Source: Clostridia bacterium (GTDB lineage: Bacteria > Bacillota_A > Clostridia > Oscillospirales > CAG-272). Taken from it: a stretch of 20,286 bases of DNA. Under the pieces are notes generated by a model. It did no database searches. It was not told the DNA's origin and saw only the letters and a list, made by a program, of their open reading frames with translations. Shown in pieces: positions 7,555 to 14,237 of this stretch. The position numbers were made by a program, and so were the translations under genes. The stretch spans positions 1-20,286 of the forward strand of contig JAFQLN010000102.1 of NCBI GenBank assembly GCA_017414585.1. The letters are read 5' to 3'. Numbering within the stretch: the stretch's first letter is position 1; every line of letters starts with the position of its first letter.

Positions 7555-8442
7555 ATGAACAACAATCAAAATCCGCGCGTCAATCCGCAGAGAAGACAGG
7601 CTCCCGCCTATCAGCCCTCCCCTCCCCCGCGGAGAAAACGCAGAAAGAAGAAAATGAGCTTTCTCGCCGTGATCGCGCTCATCGTCCTGTTTGCGCTGAT
7701 CGCAGTCGGCGTTCTCTTTGCGGGCATCTACTTTACCGGCGTGCGCTATATCAAAGTGCAGGTCACGGAAGATCTGTACGTGAAGTTTCTCGGTCAGGTG
7801 GACGACGACGGGAACCCGTATAAGGGACGCATCGTCTACTCGGACGGCATTTCCGCAGAAGTCAATCTCGACCGCGAGGAAATTTCGTACTCCAACGGGG
7901 ATCTGTACTGCGGTGAGCTGGAAAATCTGCTCAAGGACGGCACGGGTGAAATGCGCTACTCGAACGGGGATATTTATATCGGTACGTTCGAGAGAGATAT
8001 CATCACGGGCGAAGGCACGTACCACTATGTCGGCGGCGATGTCTATGAAGGCGAATTCGTCAACGGTCAGAAGGACGGGTACGGCGTTTATACCTATGCG
8101 GACGGTTCCGTTTACGAGGGGACGTTTGAAAATGACGCAAAATCCGGCACGGGTGAATACCGGTTTGCTTCCGGGGATGTGTACATCGGCACGTATGTGA
8201 ACAATCAGAAGAACGGTGCGGGCGTGTACACGTGGGCGAACGGGGATGTTTACGAAGGTGAATTTGTGAATGACGTGCGCACGGGCATGGGAACGTATAC
8301 CTGGGCGAACGGCGAAAAGTACGTCGGGGAGTTCAAGGATAATATCATGCACGGAAGCGGTACGTATTCGTGGCCCGGCGGAAGAACGTATACGGGGCAG
8401 TTTGAAAACGGCGTTATTATCCGTACGACGGACGCAAATTAA
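7555..8442 (+). CDS. Membrane-anchored MORN-repeat protein
   Basis: This 295-residue protein has a basic, Pro-rich N-terminus (residues 1-34), one membrane helix (about 35-60) and a region with MORN repeats. From residue 112 there are seven full 23-residue units of the form Y-x-N-G-D-x-Y-x-G-x-F...G-x-G-x-Y and an eighth partial unit to about 289. The Arg/Lys-rich stretch before the helix predicts that the repeats lie outside the cell. MORN repeats form an elongated beta sheet used for protein or lipid contacts; in bacteria their partners are mostly unknown. The ATG at 7555 follows CGGGAG by 8 bases. It is the last gene of the soj-spo0J unit. Repeat A copy 1 starts at its stop codon and a strong terminator follows. 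Confidence 0.88.
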   Translation: MNNNQNPRVNPQRRQAPAYQPSPPPRRKRRKKKMSFLAVIALIVLFALIAVGVLFAGIYFTGVRYIKVQVTEDLYVKFLGQVDDDGNPYKGRIVYSDGISAEVNLDREEISYSNGDLYCGELENLLKDGTGEMRYSNGDIYIGTFERDIITGEGTYHYVGGDVYEGEFVNGQKDGYGVYTYADGSVYEGTFENDAKSGTGEYRFASGDVYIGTYVNNQKNGAGVYTWANGDVYEGEFVNDVRTGMGTYTWANGEKYVGEFKDNIMHGSGTYSWPGGRTYTGQFENGVIIRTTDAN

Positions 8443-8612
8443 ATCTAAGCAAAACTTCGCCGCCATAAAAGTTTTGATCAAACTTTTTCAAAAGTTTGCG
8501 GGGTTTGAAGGGGCAGCGCCCCTCATCGACCGTCGCAACGGTCGAAACTCTCAGGACATCTGAAAAAGTTCCTCTTTTGGTTCTTTTCTCCTCGCTAAAG
8601 GAGAAAAGAACA
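8443..8612 (+). repeat. Repeat A, copy 1 (four-hairpin element in the 3' UTR of the MORN gene)
   Basis: Hairpins: 8479-8498 (CAAACTTT, loop TTCA, AAAGTTTG); 8510-8522 (GGGGC, loop AGC, GCCCC); 8527-8544 (CGACCGT, loop CGCA, ACGGTCG); 8580-8611 (GTTCTTTTCTCC, loop TCGCTAAA, GGAGAAAAGAAC). Similarity to copy 2 begins with the TAA stop codon itself (TAAATCYAAGC) and runs through GCCGCCATAAAAG. The element ends about 20 bases before the transcription terminator, so it should be part of the mRNA tail. Confidence 0.85.
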
Positions 8613-8634
8613 ACCAACAATTTAGCCAAACAAC

Positions 8635-8686
8635 AAGGCTGTCACATTCCGGAAATCCATCCTGTGACAGCCTTCTTTCTTTTTTT
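8635..8686 (+). terminator. Terminator of the soj-spo0J-MORN unit, between convergent genes
   Basis: AAGGCTGTCACA (8635-8646) pairs perfectly over 12 bp with TGTGACAGCCTT (8663-8674). TCTTTCTTTTTTTCT follows on the + strand. The minus strand has only a weak T tract after the stem, so it may serve the histidine kinase operon less well. Confidence 0.9.
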
Positions 8687-8692
8687 CTATTC

Positions 8693-10531
8693 TCATTCCT
8701 CCATATGCCCCGGAAGAATGATCGTCATCTTCGTTCCGAATCCCGGGGAGGAAATCGCTTCTATGCGCCCGTTGTGCTGCTCAATAATCCAGCGGGCAAT
8801 CGACAGTCCCAAGCCGCTGCCGCTTGTGTTGTCCGCACGGGCATTCTCACCGCGGTAGAACCGGTCGAAAATGCGCGGCAGTTCCTCCGCACTGATTCCG
8901 CATCCCGTGTCCGCAACATCAATGCAGACCTCCCGCGTCACAGCTCCTTTTGCGTCAACGGACACACGCTCCGCGGCACGAAGGGAAATCGTCCCTCCCT
9001 CCGGCGTATACTTCACTGCATTGTCGCATAAAATGTGGATGCTCTGCTTGATCATCGCGGCATCGGCAAGAATGCACACATCCTGCGCATGAAAATCCGC
9101 CGCCTCGCTTTCTTCCGGTTCGTCCTGCTCATTCACCGGCGCGGGAAGTCGGGTGTGCGAGGGCAGCGTCAGCTCGTAGTGATGCTTTCTGTCCACCATC
9201 TGCGACTCCTCCATGATCTCACAGAGAAGCTCTTCCACGGAAAGCGGCTTGAGTTCGAGCACGTGCCTGTCCATTTCTCCCCGCGCAAGGAACAGAAGCT
9301 GATCGAGAAGCGTTTTGATGTGCTCCGACTCGGTCTTGATCGCTTCAATGGCTTCGTCACGCACCTTCGGGTCGTCCTTGCCCCAGCGGTCCAGCATATT
9401 CGCATACCCCTGAATCACCGCAATCGGCGTGCGCAGTTCGTGGGAGGCATCGTCCACAAAACGGATCTGCCGCCGCCGCCCTTCCTCCAGACGCTTGAGC
9501 ATATTGTTCACAGCCGCTTCTAGTCCGCTCAGCTCCGGTGCGTGCATATCGAGCCGCGCTCTGCTGTCCGCTATGTGGTCAATCGCATCGGTGAGGGACT
9601 GTATATCGTCCGTTCCGAGTACACTGTCTTCTTTCGCCGCATCCTCGCGCACAGTCTGCTCCGTAGCCGTGTGGGACTCGCGGGACAGCTGCTCCGCCAT
9701 GATGGCAATGTCGTCAATGGGGCGAAGATACCGCTTGATCAGTCCGCCGCCGGAAAGGGAGCGCAGAATGGCGGACAACGCCTGCAGGACAAAGAGCACG
9801 AGGAATGCGCCCGTGACAAGGGTGAGAATCACGGATGCGTCCGCGGTGTACTTTTTGACTTCCGGTACGGAGATCACGATAATCTCCTCCTCGGTCTGCG
9901 GCGGGGGTACCTGCGCGGATTCAAAGGCAAACGGAACGTCCGCACCCGCTTCTATCACGGGGACGGATTCGCCGTTGACGGTAAAGCCGGGCTGTGCCGC
10001 TTCCTGTTCGATTTCATCCGTGTCTGTGCCGTCAGTCGTATCAATCGCTTCAGTTTCGGGAGGAATCTGTTCGGCTTGCGCAGTTTCCGCTTCCGTCTCA
10101 GGCACAGACTGCGTGACCGGCTGCGTTTCGGGAGTCATATCAACCACATCCATCCGCGGAAGTTCCGTCACGGTCATATCCGTATAACCGCCGGTGACAA
10201 TCTCGAACGTGTAGGACAGTCCGTCAAACGGCAGGGTGAGTTCTCCCTCCGGACGGATGCCGTACCGCAGTTCGTTCACGTACCGGACAATATCGCGCCC
10301 GCACTGGACAGTGTTGTAAATGATATCGCATTCGCCTGTGAGCGCGCGGGAACGGACATTGAAAAGCTGTCCCCCGTGTGCGTTTTCCACCGTAAGGCAC
10401 CATGTCATCATGATCACGGCGGCGGCTAAAATGTCGATCAGAATCGTTTTGGCAAAGGACCGTCGGGTCAGCGCGGCGTTGAGTCTTCGGGCGATGGACT
10501 TGCCGCGGATCGGTCTGTTTTTCTGCTTCAT
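8693..10531 (-). CDS. Sensor histidine kinase with a large extracytoplasmic domain
   Basis: This 612-residue membrane kinase pairs with the response regulator just upstream. The first membrane helix is at about 27-46 and the second at about 232-258. Between them lies a domain of about 185 residues whose middle (132-182) is an acidic Thr/Glu/Pro-rich linker. A HAMP-like segment follows, with an inserted charged stretch (about 285-335). The kinase core has FVDDASHELRTP with phospho-acceptor H364, N box LCDNAVKYTPEG (N504), G1 DVADTGCGIS (D541), F box FDRFYR (555-560) and G2 GSGLGLSI (571-578). All catalytic motifs are intact. The ATG at 10531 lies 4 bases past the regulator's stop. It resembles the ArlS/BaeS group; the signal is unknown. 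Confidence 0.93.
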   Translation of the reverse strand: MKQKNRPIRGKSIARRLNAALTRRSFAKTILIDILAAAVIMMTWCLTVENAHGGQLFNVRSRALTGECDIIYNTVQCGRDIVRYVNELRYGIRPEGELTLPFDGLSYTFEIVTGGYTDMTVTELPRMDVVDMTPETQPVTQSVPETEAETAQAEQIPPETEAIDTTDGTDTDEIEQEAAQPGFTVNGESVPVIEAGADVPFAFESAQVPPPQTEEEIIVISVPEVKKYTADASVILTLVTGAFLVLFVLQALSAILRSLSGGGLIKRYLRPIDDIAIMAEQLSRESHTATEQTVREDAAKEDSVLGTDDIQSLTDAIDHIADSRARLDMHAPELSGLEAAVNNMLKRLEEGRRRQIRFVDDASHELRTPIAVIQGYANMLDRWGKDDPKVRDEAIEAIKTESEHIKTLLDQLLFLARGEMDRHVLELKPLSVEELLCEIMEESQMVDRKHHYELTLPSHTRLPAPVNEQDEPEESEAADFHAQDVCILADAAMIKQSIHILCDNAVKYTPEGGTISLRAAERVSVDAKGAVTREVCIDVADTGCGISAEELPRIFDRFYRGENARADNTSGSGLGLSIARWIIEQHNGRIEAISSPGFGTKMTIILPGHMEE

Positions 10532-10535
10532 GATG

Positions 10536-11222
10536 TCATGCGTCCTCTTCCCTGTCCGTGATCATGTAGCCGACACCGCGGATGGTTCTGATCACGCTGT
10601 CAGCGGTCTTGTGCCGGATATAGCGGACGTAGACATCAATGATGTTCGTCTCGCCGTAGTATTCGTAGCCCCATGCTTCGCTGAGCAGTTTATCGCGGGA
10701 CATGGCAGTATTCTTGTTTTCGAGCAGGGTTTTCATCAGAATGAATTCGCGGTTGGTCAGCTCCACGGGTGCACCGTTGTATTTCACTTCATGCGAACGG
10801 GTATCCAGCTCCACGCCGCAGCAGGAAAGAACGGGATTTGCCTGTGCCTGTTCGTCGCTTCTGTGGTGACTGCGCAGAACGACACGAATGCGCGCGAGCA
10901 GCTCTTCGATGGCAAAGGGCTTGGGGATGTAGTCGTTCGCGCCCATGTCCAGTCCCGTGACCTTGTCGGTGACGCTGTCCCGTGCGGTCAGGAGAATGAC
11001 GGGCACATCGGAGGTTCTGCGCAGGCGGCGGAGGACTTCAATCCCGGAAAGCTGGGGCAGCATGATATCGAGAATGATCAGGTCGTAATGCCCGCTTTCG
11101 CTTTTCTCCAGTCCCGCGCGTCCGTCGAAGACCTTATCGACTTCGTAGCCCTCGTGTTTCAGCTCAAGCTCCACGAACCGCGCGATTTTTTCTTCGTCTT
11201 CCACAATCAGAATTCGGCTCAT
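10536..11222 (-). CDS. OmpR/PhoB-family response regulator
   Basis: This 228-residue two-domain regulator has a receiver domain with acidic pocket VEDEE (7-11), phospho-acceptor D52 in LIILDIMLP, T79 in LLTARD and K101 in IPKPF. The winged-helix domain (about 130-225) carries ELTNREFILMKTLLENK and the recognition region ETNIIDVYVRYIRHK followed by IRTIRGVGYM. It should be phosphorylated by the kinase encoded just downstream and bind promoter DNA. The start has AAAGGAGA about 10 bases upstream. It begins 23 bases after the DUF4342-like gene, giving an operon of three. The closest familiar types are ArlR/CseB-like regulators of envelope stress; the true regulon is unknown. Confidence 0.94.
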   Translation of the reverse strand: MSRILIVEDEEKIARFVELELKHEGYEVDKVFDGRAGLEKSESGHYDLIILDIMLPQLSGIEVLRRLRRTSDVPVILLTARDSVTDKVTGLDMGANDYIPKPFAIEELLARIRVVLRSHHRSDEQAQANPVLSCCGVELDTRSHEVKYNGAPVELTNREFILMKTLLENKNTAMSRDKLLSEAWGYEYYGETNIIDVYVRYIRHKTADSVIRTIRGVGYMITDREEDA

Positions 11223-11245
11223 CAGTCAAAGTCTCCTTTCGGTGT

Positions 11246-11710
11246 TTACTCTTTGTCCCCGCCTTTGCTCCGTCTGTCCTCCACGGAGTAGCAGCAGTCG
11301 AGAAACAGTCCGACGAGCAGGGCGATGATGACGAACTGGAACATGGACGCTGTGATGATGAGCATGATGAGCACGGGTACGGAGAGGACTTCCTTCCCTT
11401 TGCGTTCGATGTAGAAGGAATGGGTCAGGCTTTTGGTGAGCAGTTCCCCGAGCTTGTCGAAGAAGCTGTCCGCCTGCTTTTTGAATCTTCCGTCGCTTTT
11501 TTTCGATGCGGTGGCGGTAACTTCTTCATAGGCGGATTTATGCTCAATCGTTGTCATGCTGGCGGTCAGGGGCGCAATTTTGCCTTCCTTTTCGAGGATG
11601 ATGAGCGCCTCGAGCATATCCCAGTCCGCACGTTCGAGCGCGTCTCTTGCTTCATCGGCGGGAATTCCGGCTTTCTCATGCAGTTTCTTGACCATTTCGT
11701 TGTGTTCCAT
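11246..11710 (-). CDS. DUF4342-like protein: UBA-like N-terminal domain and a membrane helix
   Basis: This is a 154-residue protein. Residues 3-46 look like a UBA-type three-helix bundle (EMVKKLHEKAGIPADEARDA, then DWDMLEALIILEKEG), as in EF-Ts and in DUF4342 proteins. A polar linker (47-105) contains Lys- and Ser-rich stretches. One long hydrophobic segment (about 108-139), possibly two short helices, precedes a charged C-terminus. DUF4342 proteins are common in Clostridia and have no established function. The ATG at 11710 is chosen because AGGAGG lies 6 bases upstream; a start at 11734 would overlap this site. As the first gene of the two-component operon, it may be a membrane accessory of the kinase, but this is inference from position. 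Repeat B copy 3 lies in its leader. Confidence 0.8.
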   Translation of the reverse strand: MEHNEMVKKLHEKAGIPADEARDALERADWDMLEALIILEKEGKIAPLTASMTTIEHKSAYEEVTATASKKSDGRFKKQADSFFDKLGELLTKSLTHSFYIERKGKEVLSVPVLIMLIITASMFQFVIIALLVGLFLDCCYSVEDRRSKGGDKE

Positions 11711-11749
11711 GGTACCTCCTAGGGCTTGTATCATTTAGCAGATTGCAAA

Positions 11750-11935
11750 ACTTCAGTAAAAGGAGAAACGGTCGCTTTTTGAAAAAAGCTCCGCAAAAAC
11801 TTTTAAAATGATTATTCGTGATTTAGTGACTGCAATTCTGTGTGCATCAATTTAAAAACTCCAAATCCTCTGAAATAGTGAAGTGAGCGGTCAGGGACCT
11901 CTACCCTGCCCGCCGCAGCCGGTTTCCCAGTGCTT
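11750..11935 (-). repeat. Repeat B, copy 3 (degenerate)
   Basis: On the minus strand this keeps the end of repeat B: AAAAGTTTTTGCGGAGC, then a hairpin GCTTTT, loop TTCA, AAAAGC (11774-11789), then GACCG. Upstream it has a hairpin GCGGGCAGGG with CCCTGACCGC (11887-11913, nine of ten pairs), which takes the place of the covarying hairpin of copies 1 and 2. The 44-base core block is missing. As in the other copies, it lies 5' of a gene (DUF4342-like) in the same sense. Confidence 0.6.
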
Positions 11936-11989
11936 GATTTCGTTTCTTATGCGTTTTGCAAGTTGCAGCTTGTGTAATTCATTGATTCT

Positions 11990-11995
11990 ATTATA
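11990..11995 (-). promoter_or_regulatory. Possible -10 element of the two-component operon
   Basis: TATAAT on the minus strand lies 280 bases before the DUF4342-like start and upstream of repeat B copy 3. No convincing -35 hexamer is found at 16-18 bases, so the call rests on the -10 alone. Otherwise bases 11936-12060 hold nothing recognisable. Confidence 0.35.
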
Positions 11996-12059
11996 CAACA
12001 CAGATGATGAAAACGGTAGGGGGAGTTGATTAGAGTTTGATTAAAATTCTTCGGAAAGA

Positions 12060-12099
12060 AAAAAGTCTGCCGCACGAAAGAAAACCTTCATACAGCAGA
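12060..12099 (-). terminator. Possible terminator after the small membrane protein gene
   Basis: On the minus strand TCTGCTG (12099-12093) can pair with CGGCAGA (12072-12066), including one G-U pair, and CTTTTTTC follows. The loop is long (20 bases), so this is a weak call. Confidence 0.35.
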
Positions 12100-12118
12100 G
12101 CAGTCGGGGGCTTATGGT

Positions 12119-12502
12119 TCAGTGATTCTCCACCACATCCGACCACGCGATCATGAGGCAGTAGAGCACGAACGAGGGCGCCATGACGATATACCACACG
12201 CCGACGAGCGGACAGCAGATCACGTGCAAAGCGAGCATCACGGCGGCAAGGGCAATCACGGCTTTTCTGCCGGACTTTTTGTTATACCGGCTGATGACGA
12301 TGAGGCACACCGGCAGATTCAGAAGCATCACAGCGAGTGCGGCGATGAAGGACGGTGTGAATCCTTCGAGAAGAATCGCCATTGCCATACAGGAAAGGCA
12401 CGGGATGATATAGAGGATATTGGCGACAGCGGTGAAGATGAACCGGCTCTGACGCTTTTCACGCAGTTCGGCGGGACTGGGGGTACTGTTTTTCTTTTGC
12501 AT
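12119..12502 (-). CDS. Small protein with four membrane helices, unknown function
   Basis: The family of this 127-residue protein is not recognised. A polar, basic N-terminus (residues 1-20) is followed by four hydrophobic helices at about 21-45, 50-71, 80-100 and 102-121. The positively charged loop YNKKSGRK (73-80) between helices 2 and 3 should face the cytoplasm. The ATG at 12502 is preceded by AAGGAG 8 bases upstream. This site is half of the small palindrome AAGGAG-TT-CTCCTT and could be partly masked in the mRNA. It is a single-gene unit with its own extended -10 promoter and a weak terminator. A role in the membrane is all that can be said. Confidence 0.7.
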   Translation of the reverse strand: MQKKNSTPSPAELREKRQSRFIFTAVANILYIIPCLSCMAMAILLEGFTPSFIAALAVMLLNLPVCLIVISRYNKKSGRKAVIALAAVMLALHVICCPLVGVWYIVMAPSFVLYCLMIAWSDVVENH

Positions 12503-12543
12503 AAGGAGAACTCCTTCGGGGGTTTGTTTCGTTATATGGATTC

Positions 12544-12552
12544 AGTATACCA
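12544..12552 (-). promoter_or_regulatory. Extended -10 promoter of the small membrane protein gene
   Basis: On the minus strand TGG is followed by TATACT, 42 bases before the start codon. The -35 region is poor. The TGn extension makes it plausible. Confidence 0.45.
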
Positions 12553-12722
12553 CACGAAGCGGACGAATGCCAGTGGGAAGATGTTAAAAATGCGTTTTCA
12601 GGTGAAAAATGTGCGTAATTCTGACAATGTACACAGCAACATCATTTACTTAATCATATATGTTACAGAAAATTTGAAGCTGACGATGTTTCAGCGGATA
12701 TACGATCGTTTGGGATATACCC

Positions 12723-12852
12723 GTAGGGGAGGGGCTTGCTCCTCCCGTGAAAGAATCAGATACGCACGTGATTTTATAAACAAATCGTCCGTAAGATAAT
12801 AAAATACGGTTTATCCAAATCATTCGACGGGAGGAGCAAGCCCCTCCCCTAC
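12723..12852. repeat. 130-bp palindromic MITE-like element with 26-bp perfect terminal inverted repeats
   Basis: Bases 12723-12748 and 12827-12852 are exact reverse complements (26 bp, starting GTAGGGGAGGGGCTTG). Inside, TGATTT and AAATCA pair, and CCGTA pairs with TACGG. The sequence AAATCATTCGACGG at the inner edge of the right arm recurs as AAATCGTTCGACGG in the element at 17082-17240, so the two are related. There is no coding capacity and no clear target-site duplication. It lies between divergent genes. Confidence 0.8.
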
Positions 12853-12885
12853 CGGATTTTGGTTATTTCTTCACCCGTCTCCAAT

Positions 12886-12920
12886 GCAATAACTTCAAAG
12901 TTTATCTTTAAAGTTATTGC
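12886..12920. repeat. AT-rich inverted repeat upstream of the E2-like gene
   Basis: GCAATAACTT (12886-12895) and AAGTTATTGC (12911-12920) are perfect inverted repeats of 10 bp with a 15-base spacer. They end 27 bases before the -35 of the next promoter, so they could be an operator or the remains of a terminator. Confidence 0.4.
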
Positions 12921-12947
12921 CGCCGTGAGACAATATACAATTTCCTC

Positions 12948-12976
12948 TTGCATCTTTCGTCAGAATGTGCTATACT
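12948..12976 (+). promoter_or_regulatory. Promoter of the E2-like gene
   Basis: The -35 TTGCAT (12948-12953), a 17-base spacer ending in TGC, and the -10 TATACT (12971-12976) form an extended -10 promoter 58 bases before the start codon. Confidence 0.75.
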
Positions 12977-13034
12977 ATTCACAGTTGGTTCAAAAAAAGA
13001 ACAAAATTGATTCCTGCATACGGAGTGTTTTGAT

Positions 13035-13988
13035 ATGAGTGAAGAAAAGACCACCCTGACCGCTGAAAAGCCGGAAGCCGTCGAAGAAAAAGCCGCTGCT
13101 GCCGAAGAAGTACAGGAAGCGGGCAAGAAAAAGAAGAAGAAAAAAGAAAAGGAATGCCGCCGGCTGAAGAGTCTTTCCCCGATGTCGGTTGTGATTCCGT
13201 TCATCATGGTGAACCGCACCGGCTCGCAGAACTTCATCCGCGACTCGTTCGATATTGAGAAGCTGGAAAAGTACATGAAGGAAAAGCAGCAGTCCGGCAT
13301 GACGAACATCAGCATGATGCACATCATGATTGCGGCGTATGTACGTCTGGTATCGCAGCGTCCGGCACTGAACCGCTTCATCCGCGGGCAGCGCGTATGG
13401 ACGAGAAGAAACGTGGAAGTTTCGCTGACGATCAAGAAGGAAATGACACTGGAGTCTCCGGACACGGTTGTCAAGATCACTGTACCGCCGGATGCGACGC
13501 TGGAGGATGTATACAACGCGCTGAATGCGGAAATTGTCGGCTACCGTGACAATCCGGGCGGCAGTTTTGATGCAACGGCGAAGGTACTGACGTATCTTCC
13601 GGGGTTCATTTTCAAGTTTTTCGTATTCCTGATGCGATTTTTGGACTATTTCAGCATCATGCCCAAGTTCATAGCGAAGGTAAGTCCGTTCCACTGTTCG
13701 TACTTCATCACGTCGATGGGTTCGCTTGGCATTCCGCCGATTTACCATCATTTGTACGACTTTGGTTCCTGTCCGGTGTTCTTCTCGTTCGGGGCGAAGC
13801 GGCGTGTGTATGAAGTGGACGCTGAGGGAGCTGTAAAGAAAAAGCATTATCTGGATTTCACGTTTGTACTGGACGAACGCATCTGCGACGGGTTCTATTA
13901 TGCGTCCGCGCTGCGTCTCCTGAAGCAGATTGTGAAAAACCCGTACCAGCTTGACGAAAAGCCGGTAGTGATTCCGGACATTGACTAA
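13035..13988 (+). CDS. Stand-alone E2/CAT-superfamily acyltransferase-like protein without catalytic His
   Basis: This 317-residue protein resembles the catalytic domain of 2-oxo acid dehydrogenase E2 subunits. It has no lipoyl domain and no peripheral-subunit-binding domain. The first 42 residues are Glu/Ala-rich, then Lys-rich (seven consecutive Lys at 31-37). The body has MTNISMMHIMIAAYVRLVSQ (89-108), TIKKEM (132-137), the glycine turn ITSMGSLGIPPIYHHLYDFG (225-244) and a C-terminal DERICDG (280-286). In active E2 enzymes this last motif is DHRxxDG. The catalytic His is Glu here while Asp-Gly is kept. From memory, similar clostridial proteins share this change, so it may mark a family with another activity. 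The ATG follows CGGAG by about 11 bases. It is a single gene with its own promoter, and repeat A copy 2 begins at its stop. Confidence 0.78.
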   Translation: MSEEKTTLTAEKPEAVEEKAAAAEEVQEAGKKKKKKKEKECRRLKSLSPMSVVIPFIMVNRTGSQNFIRDSFDIEKLEKYMKEKQQSGMTNISMMHIMIAAYVRLVSQRPALNRFIRGQRVWTRRNVEVSLTIKKEMTLESPDTVVKITVPPDATLEDVYNALNAEIVGYRDNPGGSFDATAKVLTYLPGFIFKFFVFLMRFLDYFSIMPKFIAKVSPFHCSYFITSMGSLGIPPIYHHLYDFGSCPVFFSFGAKRRVYEVDAEGAVKKKHYLDFTFVLDERICDGFYYASALRLLKQIVKNPYQLDEKPVVIPDID

Positions 13989-14160
13989 ATCCAAGCTAAA
14001 CTCTGCCGCCATAAAAGTTTTGGTCGAGCTTTTTCAAAAGCTCGTGGGGATCCAAGGGGCAAAGCCCCGGGTCGATCTCCGCAGAGATCGAAACACCCAG
14101 GCGTTCGAAAAAGTTCCTTTTTTCGGTTCCTTTTTTCCTCGCTAAAGGAAAAAAGGAACA
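13989..14160 (+). repeat. Repeat A, copy 2 (four-hairpin element in the 3' UTR of the E2-like gene)
   Basis: Hairpins: 14025-14044 (CGAGCTTT, loop TTCA, AAAGCTCG); 14056-14068 (GGGGC, loop AAA, GCCCC); 14073-14090 (CGATCTC, loop CGCA, GAGATCG); 14126-14159 (GTTCCTTTTTTCC, loop TCGCTAAA, GGAAAAAAGGAAC). Stems 1, 3 and 4 differ from copy 1 by paired substitutions, and the loops of all three are unchanged. Homology starts at the TAA stop codon. Confidence 0.85.
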
Positions 14161-14180
14161 ACAAAAAATCTGCATACAAT

Positions 14181-14237
14181 AACGGACTGCCCGCATTTCG
14201 GAAAATTCCCTAATACGGCAGCCCGTTTTCTTTATTC
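14181..14237. terminator. Shared terminator between the E2-like gene and rrf2
   Basis: AACGGACTGCC (14181-14191) pairs with GGCAGCCCGTT (14217-14227), with one A-C mismatch on the + strand that becomes a G-U pair in the minus-strand RNA. The + side continues with TTTTCTTTATTCT. It probably ends the E2-like transcript and perhaps also rrf2. Confidence 0.7.

Noticed and set aside
7525..8481. Long open frame on the minus strand (318 codons) opposite the MORN gene
   Set aside because: It mirrors the periodic MORN codons, has no ribosome binding site and no recognisable domain. The + strand frame has a clear repeat family.
8417..8629. Minus-strand frames in repeat A (also 13985-14179 and 13996-14244) sharing LLKK-(F/L)-DQNFYGG
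   Set aside because: The likeness comes from the repeated DNA. The frames differ elsewhere and lack ribosome binding sites; hairpin covariation explains the conservation.
9542..10429. Long + strand frames opposite the histidine kinase (also 9429-10187 and 10320-11291)
   Set aside because: They are shadows of the kinase and regulator, whose motifs are all intact on the minus strand.
12700..12870. Target-site duplication at the ends of the 12723-12852 element
   Set aside because: The flanks do not show a convincing direct repeat, so transposition cannot be proved from this copy.
12990..14012. Minus-strand frame of 340 codons opposite the E2-like gene
   Set aside because: It crosses the promoter and both ends of the real gene, is Arg/His-rich and resembles no family.
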